In this document: positions 1-6,121 of the stretch, piece after piece
Layout: each line of letters opens with the position of its first letter
Numbering within the stretch: position 1 is the first letter of the stretch
Assembly: GCA_964343305.1 (NCBI GenBank)
Contig: CAYFJO010000151.1
Span: 1 to 23,088, forward strand
DNA length: 23,088 nucleotides
From: CAYFJO01 sp964343305
Lineage (GTDB): Bacteria; Planctomycetota; Planctomycetia; Pirellulales; Pirellulaceae
Direction: 5' to 3'
Notes under the pieces: model-generated
Seen by the model: the letters and a program-made list of their open reading frames with translations, nothing else
Database searches by the model: none
Told to the model about the DNA's origin: nothing
Translations under genes and position numbers: made by a program

Positions 1-167
1 GGTCGAGCGAATGGGGCAGGGCAGGGGTGGTTGACGCCGAGCAACCGATAGTGATGCGGCGGCTGTTCGTCGAACGGGATGCTCAGCCAGGTGCAGTAGG
101 GATCGAAACGCAGGCGTGGTGTGGCGCGAAAAAGAGCAGAACGGCTGTTTACCGCGTAATCACGCAA
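1..167 (-). pseudogene. N-terminal remnant of a planctomycete FDPY/YRLLG (J-domain-like) protein, partial at window edge
   Basis: Reading the minus strand from about 113 leftwards gives FDPYCTWLSIP, then FDEQ, then PPHHYRLLGV, ending at 33. From memory this is the stereotyped start of a large planctomycete family in which the motif leads into a J-domain-like helical bundle. No ATG precedes it in frame; the only upstream candidate is TTG at 167-165, inside the end of the neighbouring gene and without a ribosome binding site. After LLGV the frame reads NHPCPAPFARP, unlike the family, and this change coincides with a G/C-run motif (18-27) that recurs three times in the window. I infer a truncated remnant, but the gene could continue beyond base 1, so a frameshifted live gene is not excluded. 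Confidence 0.55.
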
Positions 168-2578
168 TAAATCGTGACAGAACCCGGCGGTTGGTCGGAG
201 GCGACGGAAATCGTGATGGTCTTGCTCGAGGCGTCAATTTTCCACGGCAGCGTGCAGCCGACCATCCCTTTCTCGATGACGACCGCGCCGCGTTGATTGC
301 CGTCTTCGAGCGGTGTAATGGTCACCTTTCCTTCGCTGCCCTCGGCGCGAAGTAACGCGAAGCAAAGGCGCGGAATTCCTGTCGCGTCCATCGTGATGCC
401 TTGCGGCGCACGAAGCGTAACGTAGTCGTTATCGCCGATTTTCTGTTTGTCCGCGTCGGTCAACGTTGAGGACCGCGAAGAAATCGGGCTACCGGTCAAC
501 GTGTCGCGTACCTTGAGTTGAGCAAATGTTGGCGTTTCTGGCGGTGTCGGCTGCGGTGTTGGTGGTGTCGGATGGATTGGTTCCGCGCCGGATCCAGATT
601 GCGTCGTGGTGGTGACCGTTGACGATTTGGCAGACCACTCGTCAATCACATCTCGGCCGAAGCCGATCTTCATCACGACCCAAGCCAGCCAAAGGCCGAG
701 CACTCCAAACAAAATGACGCCCGCCGCTTGGATGACGAATTGCTGCCGTCGCTCGCGTGCTTGCCGCTTGAGCGCCTGACCGCGTCGGGCCGCATCGACG
801 GGAGTGGAAGTTGGCGTCTCGTCATGGACGACTGGTTCGGCTTGTGTCCACTGTTCCATGTGGGCCTCGCCGGCCGGCAAAGTTCTGTGCTGGTCCGCTG
901 TTGGCTGCGGCAGGAGGTCGCGCACGAGTTCGTCGGATGGGGTGTGAGCAACTGCAAAGGAACTGTGCGCAGGAGTCGCCGCCGGCAAGGAATTTCCTTC
1001 ACGGCGAAAGGCATCGACAAAGGCGTGATAGCCTAGGTCGTAGATTTGCTTGCTCTGGGAATCGAGCAAGATGCGGCCGGCGATTTCATGCAACTGGACG
1101 GCGAATCGCAGGAATTCGTCTTGGCCGCCTCGCGATTGGTAATAGTTTTTGATTCGTTGAGCAAACACGTCCAGGCATTGTTGTTGGTGTGCCGCGTCTC
1201 CGTGCGGATCGGCGTTGATGAGCTGGTAGGGCGTGGGCGGAAGGATGGATTTGCAACCCAGCACCGCTCCAAAGAATGAGTCGATGTCGTGGATCGCGGG
1301 ATAGTTGATCGCCGCCGAATAGGCCGCGATCCACACTCGGCGGGCACATTGAATGTACTCGACTTGCATTGCTTTGAACTGGGCATGGCCGGCCAATATC
1401 TCGAATTCCGTGTCGCGCCACATACACTCGCTGAGGCGTTCTTCTTCCCGCTCGTCGCCCAACCCCGCGTCGGCCTGAACTTGTGGAAACACCTCGATGT
1501 TGTCGTCCGACAGGATGAGCGAATCGACTTGCGCCTCGTCAATGTCAAGAACGCTGTGGGACTCGATTTCCTCATCGTATTGCGCTCGCGCGTCCGGATC
1601 GTTGAGGATGACGGAGATCAGCGACAGGAGATTGAGTACCTCGCTAATGAAATCCCGTTTGACCGTGTGGGCTTGCTGGTGACGCACGTGCGACATCAGG
1701 ATTTCGAGCTGGGTCATGAGTCCTTCGACGGGGCTGTCTTTGCCGCCGCGAAAGAGGTCGTACAACGTTTCGGGCTTCTTGTCGGTGAACGTCACTGTCT
1801 GGGCAAAGAAGACGTTACGTGGCTCGCCCATCGCCTGAGCCGCTCGGCTTCCCAGCAGCCAGACGATGTCACATCTGTTTGCAAACTGGTCTTGAAGGTT
1901 TCGTGTTGTTCGTGCTGGCGAGGTGGGTTGAGGTTCAGATGGCTCGGTGTCGGCCGTGTTGCTGACGGAGGCTGCGAGGGACTCGTTGGTATCCTTGGCA
2001 GCGCTTTCACTCGCGGCGGGTGGATCATAGCTGCTCAATGGCGCTGGAATCGAAGGCGGTGTCTCTCGCCGTTCTGGCTTTGTTTCGTTTGGATCAAACT
2101 CTTTTTCAAACTCCTCAACGGCGGCGGCGCCGAACTGCAGAACGCGCGACGACCGGGCCCTCATGTCTCGAGGTGGAGGATCGTCGTCAGGCGTCGCGGG
2201 TTCCAGTACGGGGACACTGCCGGGTGGCAAAACCTCAGAATCCGACACAGCAGACGTTTCGGCGTCCATTTGAGTTGCCTGTGCGCCGGGCGTGACCGTC
2301 GGTGGATACAGATCGGTCGTCGGTAGCGGTTTGCCAACGTCTTGCGGAAGGTCTTCTTCGTCATCGTCCCCAAAATAAAGTGTTCGGCTGGGGGCCGCCC
2401 GGCGCGTCGACTCAGGAGTCGCGTGGTCGGGGGTGTCTTTCGGCAGGCCCTTGTCACTGGCGGCTTTGAGTGAGGAGGGGTCGGGCAACTCCGAGGAATC
2501 ATCCGACTGCTCAGGCACGTCTTTCGGCGAATTGTCGTCCGGCTCGTGATCGGGCGGGAGCATGTTTGGGTTGGTCAT
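149..2578 (-). CDS. Single-pass membrane protein with two HPD-less J-like helical modules (809 aa)
   Basis: Function is unknown. The chosen start, ATG at 2578, overlaps the stop of a short leader ORF as ATGA. The first ~240 residues are acidic, Pro/Ser/Thr-rich and probably disordered. Two modules follow, at about residues 269-334 and 451-511. Each begins with a Tyr-x-Leu turn (LYDLF, PYQLI) and ends in a J-domain helix-IV-like block (LNDPDARAQYDEE, LLDSQSKQIYD), but neither contains His-Pro-Asp, so Hsp70 stimulation is not expected. A basic stretch and one membrane helix (about 614-636, AAGVILFGVLGLWLAWVV) precede a Pro/Thr linker and a beta-rich C-terminal domain of about 120 residues. By the positive-inside rule the J-like part is cytoplasmic and the C-terminal domain is outside. 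A start at TTG 2686 is also open but lacks support. Confidence 0.75.
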   Translation of the reverse strand: MTNPNMLPPDHEPDDNSPKDVPEQSDDSSELPDPSSLKAASDKGLPKDTPDHATPESTRRAAPSRTLYFGDDDEEDLPQDVGKPLPTTDLYPPTVTPGAQATQMDAETSAVSDSEVLPPGSVPVLEPATPDDDPPPRDMRARSSRVLQFGAAAVEEFEKEFDPNETKPERRETPPSIPAPLSSYDPPAASESAAKDTNESLAASVSNTADTEPSEPQPTSPARTTRNLQDQFANRCDIVWLLGSRAAQAMGEPRNVFFAQTVTFTDKKPETLYDLFRGGKDSPVEGLMTQLEILMSHVRHQQAHTVKRDFISEVLNLLSLISVILNDPDARAQYDEEIESHSVLDIDEAQVDSLILSDDNIEVFPQVQADAGLGDEREEERLSECMWRDTEFEILAGHAQFKAMQVEYIQCARRVWIAAYSAAINYPAIHDIDSFFGAVLGCKSILPPTPYQLINADPHGDAAHQQQCLDVFAQRIKNYYQSRGGQDEFLRFAVQLHEIAGRILLDSQSKQIYDLGYHAFVDAFRREGNSLPAATPAHSSFAVAHTPSDELVRDLLPQPTADQHRTLPAGEAHMEQWTQAEPVVHDETPTSTPVDAARRGQALKRQARERRQQFVIQAAGVILFGVLGLWLAWVVMKIGFGRDVIDEWSAKSSTVTTTTQSGSGAEPIHPTPPTPQPTPPETPTFAQLKVRDTLTGSPISSRSSTLTDADKQKIGDNDYVTLRAPQGITMDATGIPRLCFALLRAEGSEGKVTITPLEDGNQRGAVVIEKGMVGCTLPWKIDASSKTITISVASDQPPGSVTIYCVITR

Positions 2579-2655
2579 TGACTTGCCAATCCGGACAGAT
2601 GCTTGCGCGGGGAGATCGATCGCCAGGTGTAATAAGGATCGAATGCGCTTAACAC
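2575..2655 (-). CDS. 26-aa leader ORF carrying the FDPYYTW motif, ATGA-coupled to the downstream gene
   Basis: A GTG at 2655-2653 lies 3 nt after GGGGAGG (2665-2659), the strongest Shine-Dalgarno seen in the window. It opens MLSAFDPYYTWRSISPRK and stops at TGA 2577-2575, which overlaps the ATG (2578-2576) of the 809-aa gene. FDPYYTW is the same motif as in the remnant at 113-33, so this looks like the surviving start of an FDPY-family gene. Either the leader now loads ribosomes that restart at the ATG, or the motif once continued into the long frame and was separated by a small indel near 2622-2626. The motif match is seen; the coupling is inferred. Confidence 0.45.
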   Translation of the reverse strand: MLSAFDPYYTWRSISPRKHLSGLASQ

Positions 2656-2658
2656 TTG

Positions 2659-2665
2659 CCTCCCC
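2659..2665 (-). promoter_or_regulatory. Strong Shine-Dalgarno GGGGAGG before a GTG
   Basis: The minus strand reads GGGGAGG, then CAA, then GTG. The 3-nt spacing is short but the match to the anti-Shine-Dalgarno is near complete. It fits the leader ORF rather than the ATG at 2578, whose own upstream sequence (GGATTGGCAAGTCA) is weak. Confidence 0.55.
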
Positions 2666-2729
2666 AAATCTTGTCAGACTTCCCAAGTCTCGTTAAAACG
2701 TCGCAGCACCTCTCTTTTGCTGGGTCGTC

Positions 2730-2758
2730 AGTATACCCAATTTCTGAGAGGTAGTGAA
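2730..2758 (-). promoter_or_regulatory. Candidate sigma-70 promoter for the minus-strand J-like gene
   Basis: On the minus strand TTCACT (2758-2753) and TATACT (2735-2730) are separated by 17 nt. The -10 matches 5 of 6 consensus positions and the -35 matches 4 of 6. Transcription would begin near 2723, about 70 nt before the leader GTG. Confidence 0.4.
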
Positions 2759-2796
2759 CTGTTGTCTGTCAGCGATCAACGATTGGGTGTGACGGG

Positions 2797-2818
2797 AAAA
2801 AACCAAGTCGGAGCTTGG
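2797..2818 (-). terminator. Rho-independent terminator behind the sigma-factor remnant
   Basis: The minus strand reads CCAAG, a 6-nt loop CTCCGA, CTTGG, then TTTTTT. It begins one base after the remnant's TAG (2821-2819), so the terminator outlived the gene it served. Confidence 0.6.
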
Positions 2819-3019
2819 CTAGCGTTCGCCCAGTTCTTCCCGCAAACGTTGTAAGACCCGTGACTTGGCCTTGCGAACGGCGGCCGATGACATTCCCAAT
2901 TCCTGGGCTGCTTCGGTGGCATTTTGGTTTTGGAACATCGTTCGTTGAAACGCCTGCCATGTTTGTTCGTTGAAATCCGTGCGAATCGACTCCAAAGCAC
3001 GTTGGACCAGTGCGATTCG
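2819..3019 (-). pseudogene. ECF-type RNA polymerase sigma factor, region 4 remnant
   Basis: The minus strand is open for 66 codons from 3019 to a TAG at 2821-2819. It reads RIALVQRALESIRTDF, then NEQTWQAFQRTMFQNQ, NATEAAQELGMSSAAVRKAK and SRVLQRLREELGER. The blocks TWQAF, ELGMSSAAV and KSRVLQRLREEL match the helix-turn-helix (region 4) end of planctomycete ECF sigma factors, which bind the -35 element. The codon directly upstream (3022-3020) is TAG and no ATG precedes the conserved part, so region 2, which binds the -10 and core polymerase, is missing. The lost 5' part has been replaced by the promoter and start region of the divergent methyltransferase gene. A region-4-only regulator starting at an internal TTG is conceivable but less likely. 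Confidence 0.75.
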
Positions 3020-3020
3020 C

Positions 3021-3026
3021 TATAAT
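3021..3026 (+). promoter_or_regulatory. Consensus -10 box TATAAT upstream of the methyltransferase gene
   Basis: A perfect TATAAT lies 60 nt before the ATG at 3087. TTGGAC (3002-3007) is the nearest -35-like hexamer but the 13-nt spacing is too short, so only the -10 is proposed. It sits at the broken end of the sigma remnant. Confidence 0.4.
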
Positions 3027-3086
3027 AGAGAGTGTCCTGTGTGGCCACGAAAGAGCAGGGGACTAATACGAGTTGAGGCATGCGAC

Positions 3087-4316
3087 ATGACGAATAAACG
3101 ATTCCATTTGATTGTTACTTTCTCCATTGCGGCAATGATTTGTGCCGGTTCGCTTTGCCATGCCCAGCGCAAGAACCCGTTTGATCTGCCGCGCAAAAAG
3201 ATGGTCGAAATGGCCGTTGTCGGCGCTGGGGTGACGAACAAGGCGGTGATCAAATCGTTGGCAGACACGCCGCGCCACGAATTTGTGCCGTCGCATCTGC
3301 GCGACAAGGCGTATTTCGACATGGCGCTGCCGATTGGCGAAAAGCAAACGATTTCGTCCCCCTTCATTGTTGCGTACATGACCGAGGCGCTCGATCCGCA
3401 GCCGAACGACAAGGTGCTCGAAATCGGCACCGGCAGCGGTTACCAGGCGGCGATTCTCAGCCCGTTGGTCGCGGAAGTTTATACGATCGAAATCGTCGAG
3501 TCGCTCGGCCGGCGCGCTCAACGGACACTCAAACGGCTGCGCTACAAAAACGTGCACGCGAAAGTTGGTGACGGCTATAAAGGCTGGCCCGAGCACGCGC
3601 CGTTCGACAAGATCATCGTCACGTGTTCTCCCGAAAAGGTGCCGCGGCCATTGTTCGATCAGTTGCGTGAAGGCGGCGCGATCGTGATACCGGTCGGCGA
3701 ACGGTATCAACAAACGCTGTACGTGATGCGTAAGACCGACGGCAAGCTCAAGGCCGAAGCCCTCCGCCCGACGCTCTTCGTGCCCATGACCGGAGCCGCC
3801 GAAGCACGGCGTGAAGTTCAGCCCGATCCGAAAAATCCACGCGCGGTCAACGGTGGATTCGAAGAGGGCGAGGGCGAAAACGAGTTTGTGCGGGGTTGGT
3901 ATTACCAACGCCAGTGCAAGTTGGTCAACGATGGCTCGTCGCCCGCGGGTGATCATCATGTGACGTTCAAAAATGCGGACGAGGGGCGCGACGCACATCT
4001 GTTGCAAGGGTTTCCCATCGACGGCAGCACGATTGAGCAATTGTCGCTGTCGGCGCAAGTCAAGTTTGAAAACCTGCAGTCGGGCACACGTCCCAGCGAC
4101 TTGCCGATGATCGCCGTGTCGTTCTATGACAAAGATCGAAAGGACTTGGGGTATCAAAAGCTGGGCCCGTTTCGCGGGACGGCCGAATGGCATTTGGTCG
4201 AGAAGACGATTCAGGTGCCGCCCAAGGCTCGCGAGGGAATCTTGCGGCTGACGATGCTCGGCGCAATAGGCGAGATTTCCGTCGATGATGTCCGGATGAC
4301 GCCGGTCCGGAAGTAG
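3087..4316 (+). CDS. pcm: Exported protein-L-isoaspartate O-methyltransferase with C-terminal beta-sandwich-like domain (409 aa)
   Basis: The enzyme class transfers methyl from S-adenosylmethionine to isoaspartyl residues in aged proteins. ATG 3087 follows GAGG (3075-3078) with 8-nt spacing; upstream in-frame ATGs have no ribosome binding site. Residues 1-26 form a signal peptide (basic start, hydrophobic core, cleavage after LCHA). Family signatures follow: KMVE, TPRHEFVP, AYFDMALPIGEKQTISSPF, the SAM-binding loop VLEIGTGSGYQAA, GDGYKGWPEHAPFDKIIVT and GGAIVIPVG. From about residue 250 comes an extra ~155-residue segment beginning NGGFEEGEGENEF and ending ISVDDVRM, which looks like a carbohydrate-binding/jelly-roll module (inference). 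E. coli Pcm is about 208 residues and cytosolic, so export and the added domain are the oddities. Gene name by family; class call is firm, location less so. Confidence 0.88.
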   Translation: MTNKRFHLIVTFSIAAMICAGSLCHAQRKNPFDLPRKKMVEMAVVGAGVTNKAVIKSLADTPRHEFVPSHLRDKAYFDMALPIGEKQTISSPFIVAYMTEALDPQPNDKVLEIGTGSGYQAAILSPLVAEVYTIEIVESLGRRAQRTLKRLRYKNVHAKVGDGYKGWPEHAPFDKIIVTCSPEKVPRPLFDQLREGGAIVIPVGERYQQTLYVMRKTDGKLKAEALRPTLFVPMTGAAEARREVQPDPKNPRAVNGGFEEGEGENEFVRGWYYQRQCKLVNDGSSPAGDHHVTFKNADEGRDAHLLQGFPIDGSTIEQLSLSAQVKFENLQSGTRPSDLPMIAVSFYDKDRKDLGYQKLGPFRGTAEWHLVEKTIQVPPKAREGILRLTMLGAIGEISVDDVRMTPVRK

Positions 4317-4411
4317 GTCTCTCCGCAAGATCAATTGCTAGCAAAACAGTTGTCACAGGGAAGGTCAGCGGAACCAAGGATGGAGAACGACCCAAAAACA
4401 CCTAACCACCA

Positions 4412-4417
4412 TATAAT
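4412..4417 (+). promoter_or_regulatory. Possible -10 box TATAAT upstream of the TIGR03000 gene
   Basis: TATAAT lies about 130 nt before the ATG at 4550. No convincing -35 hexamer sits 16-18 nt upstream. The rest of 4317-4549 shows no gene or repeat. Confidence 0.25.
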
Positions 4418-4549
4418 CTGTGCATTTGTCTCAATCAGAAGAATCCTCCCATTGTCCTTGATTTGCCAGATTCCGTAGGTAAGCTAGTAAAGTTGTCCGA
4501 ATCTCTGAAATTCCTGTTTTTCCGCTTCTACCAAGGGAGACCATCTCTG

Positions 4550-5563
4550 ATGATTCGCAAAAACACGCTGATTGGAGCGGTTTGTACGACCGCACTGATG
4601 ATCTTTTGGGCGCACAATGCCAATGCTGGCTGGTATACCTGTGGTTCGAGTGGCAGCTTATACAGAACTTACAGTGGCTGCGGAACTTATGGAATGTGGG
4701 GGAGTTACAGTTGCTACGGAAGTCACGGCGGGCTGCTTGCACGTCTGGCCTATCGAATTCACAGTCACCACTACCACTGGCATTCAAGCCACTGGTCCTG
4801 CGGCGGCTCGTATGGCTGCTGTGGCAGCCACGGCTGGAGTGGCGGATACTACGGAAGCTGGGGGCCCCATGGCGGTTCGTATCACATTGTCCCACAGGAA
4901 ACGGATGATTCCGCCGCGGCCGAAGGTAGCGAAGAAGCAGGAGCGGATGACGCCGGGGACGATGACGCCGGGGACGATGACGCTGGCGACGATGATGCCG
5001 GCGATGATGATGCCGGCACCGACGCAACTGACGAGGGAACCGAAACCCTGTTGCGACGCAACGGCGCGATCCTTCAAGTGCACGTTCCGGCCGACGCCAA
5101 GGTCTTCGTCAATGGTTACAAAACATCGACGACTGGTACCAGTCGCAGTTACGTTTCGCGCAACCTCGTTCCCGGTTACACCTACACCTACGATGTCCGT
5201 GTCGAAATGATGCGAGACGGCAAGAAGACCGAAGAGACGAAAGTCGTCAAACTTCGGGCTGGTCGCATTCAAAACTTGGCCTTCAATGCGGCAGAAAGAG
5301 ACCCCGTCACCACGCTGACAGTGAACGTGCCTGAGAATGCGAAAGTCGAATTGGCTGGCGCAAAGACCGAGTCGACGGGCATGGTTCGCACATTCTCAAC
5401 CAGCCGATTGAGCAAAGGTCGCGAGTGGTCGAACTACAAAGTTGTGGTCACACTTGATCGCGACGGTCAAACGTTGACACAAGAAGAGACGATCACGTTG
5501 AAGGCCGGAGCCGAGCAGAATCTGTCCTTCGATTTCGATGCGGCCAAAGTGGCTGCTCGTTAA
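4550..5563 (+). CDS. Exported planctomycete protein: Gly/Tyr/Cys/His-rich region, Asp-rich repeat, two TIGR03000-type domains (337 aa)
   Basis: Function is unknown. ATG 4550 follows GGGAGA (4535-4540) with 9-nt spacing. Residues 1-26 are a signal peptide ending AHNANA. Residues 27-115 are rich in Gly, Ser, Tyr, Cys, His and Trp (GSYGCCGSHGWSGGYYGSWG). An acidic linker follows with five near-identical GDDDA units at about 135-158. Two copies of a ~75-residue domain then occupy about 173-245 and 252-333. Each has the pattern VPxxAKVxxxG, STGxxRxFxSxxL, GxxxxYxVxVxxxRDG, ETxxxxLxAGxxQNLxF, which I recognise as TIGR03000, reported only in planctomycetes. The Cys content suggests disulfide-linked surface or matrix material (inference). 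A terminator follows the stop, so it is probably monocistronic. Confidence 0.8.
   Translation: MIRKNTLIGAVCTTALMIFWAHNANAGWYTCGSSGSLYRTYSGCGTYGMWGSYSCYGSHGGLLARLAYRIHSHHYHWHSSHWSCGGSYGCCGSHGWSGGYYGSWGPHGGSYHIVPQETDDSAAAEGSEEAGADDAGDDDAGDDDAGDDDAGDDDAGTDATDEGTETLLRRNGAILQVHVPADAKVFVNGYKTSTTGTSRSYVSRNLVPGYTYTYDVRVEMMRDGKKTEETKVVKLRAGRIQNLAFNAAERDPVTTLTVNVPENAKVELAGAKTESTGMVRTFSTSRLSKGREWSNYKVVVTLDRDGQTLTQEETITLKAGAEQNLSFDFDAAKVAAR
4945..5017 (+). repeat. 15-bp tandem repeat coding for GDDDA units
   Basis: The unit GACGATGACGCCGGG is repeated about five times with third-position changes accumulating towards the 3' end (GCCGGG, GCTGGC, GCCGGC). It codes for the acidic linker between the Gly/Tyr/Cys region and the TIGR03000 domains. 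Length variation by slippage would stay in frame. Confidence 0.75.
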
Positions 5564-5579
5564 TCGTCAATTCAAACGT

Positions 5580-5608
5580 CCGAAGTCTCCGAGACTTCGG
5601 AAGTTTTT
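5580..5608 (+). terminator. Rho-independent terminator of the TIGR03000 gene
   Basis: A perfect 9-bp stem CCGAAGTCT / AGACTTCGG with loop CCG is followed by AAGTTTTT. It starts 16 nt after the stop codon. Confidence 0.75.
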
Positions 5609-5631
5609 GCTCGACAGACAAGCCCGGCTTC

Positions 5632-5738
5632 TTAGGCGAGCGGCGGCTAAAAAAGTTACCGTAGGACGGATTTCCAATCCGTCTGGGACGGTTTGAAAAA
5701 CCGTCCTACTGACGAGTCACTTTCCGCCACTCGCCTTA
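5632..5738. repeat. Composite palindromic element with GTAGGACGG/CCGTCCTAC core
   Basis: Inner arms GTAGGACGG (5661-5669) and CCGTCCTAC (5701-5709) are exact inverted repeats. Between them lie two side-by-side hairpins: GACGGATT-TCC-AATCCGTC (5665-5683) and ACGGTTT-GAA-AAACCGT (5688-5704). Outside are longer imperfect arms, TTAGGCGAGCGGCGG (5632-5646) and CCGCCACTCGCCTTA (5724-5738), which pair at 13 of 15 positions. A related element is at 21460-21534. No transposase is nearby; it resembles a REP/BIME-type mobile palindrome. Confidence 0.7.
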
Positions 5739-5739
5739 G

Positions 5740-5937
5740 CTGTTTCTTGCTGTTTGCGTCCTTGGTGGCATCGCTCTGTTTCTGGGGATGATCACGTTTG
5801 GGTCCGCGATGTTGATCGCCAATTTCGCCTTTACCCCTCCGGCGCTGACCAAATCGTTTGTCGATCCATTTGTAGAGCGATTTTCTAGGGGAGGGCAGGG
5901 GAGTCGAAAATCAAAGCGAACGCGATGGAATGACTAA
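5740..5937 (+). pseudogene. Possible remnant of a membrane-protein gene
   Basis: The spacer 5564-6121 holds a terminator, the palindromic element and this open stretch. From just after TAG 5737-5739 the frame reads LFLAVCVLGGIALFLGMITF, then GSAMLIANFAFTPPALTKSF, VDPFVERFSRGGQGSRK, to TAA 5935-5937. The first 30 residues would make a good membrane helix. The only ATG (5788) has GGGG directly abutting it and no spaced ribosome binding site. The coding-like part ends where a GGGGAGGGCAGGGGAGTC block begins. No family recognised; a short true membrane peptide from 5788 (49 aa) is the alternative. Confidence 0.3.
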
Positions 5938-5940
5938 AGT

Positions 5941-5990
5941 CCAATGACCAATGTCCAAACAACGTTGGGATCGGTCCTGATGGTCATTGG
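5941..5990. repeat. CCAATGACCA / TGGTCATTGG inverted repeat
   Basis: Exact 10-bp arms CCAATGACCA (5941-5950) and TGGTCATTGG (5981-5990) enclose 30 nt. It belongs to the AATGAC-type spacer repeats also seen at 8024-8052, 10313-10464, 13364-13407 and 19151-19165. Confidence 0.55.
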
Positions 5991-6050
5991 GATTTGGGCA
6001 TTGCGGCAACACACCCACGAGCGTAGAGAGCCAGCTACTATTTGAGCCCG

Positions 6051-6080
6051 TTGAGCGATCGTGTAGCCCGTGTTTATACT
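6051..6080 (+). promoter_or_regulatory. Candidate sigma-70 promoter of asd
   Basis: TTGAGC (6051-6056) and TATACT (6075-6080) are separated by 18 nt. The -10 matches 5 of 6 consensus bases. The predicted start near 6087 gives a leader of about 35 nt. Confidence 0.45.
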
Positions 6081-6121
6081 GGATGTTTGCAGTTTGTTTC
6101 CCCATTTCCAAGGACAGATCG

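Noticed and set aside
3063..4334. A 423-residue minus-strand open frame opposite the methyltransferase gene
   Set aside because: It is His/Arg-rich antisense shadow with no motif, while the plus frame has a complete methyltransferase.
4617..5210. Plus-frame open stretch with MTPGTMTPGT repeats
   Set aside because: It is the alternate-frame reading of the Asp-repeat DNA; the real frame has signal peptide and TIGR03000 domains.
5580..5990. Palindromes considered as a CRISPR array
   Set aside because: Repeats are not regularly spaced, units differ, and no cas gene is present.
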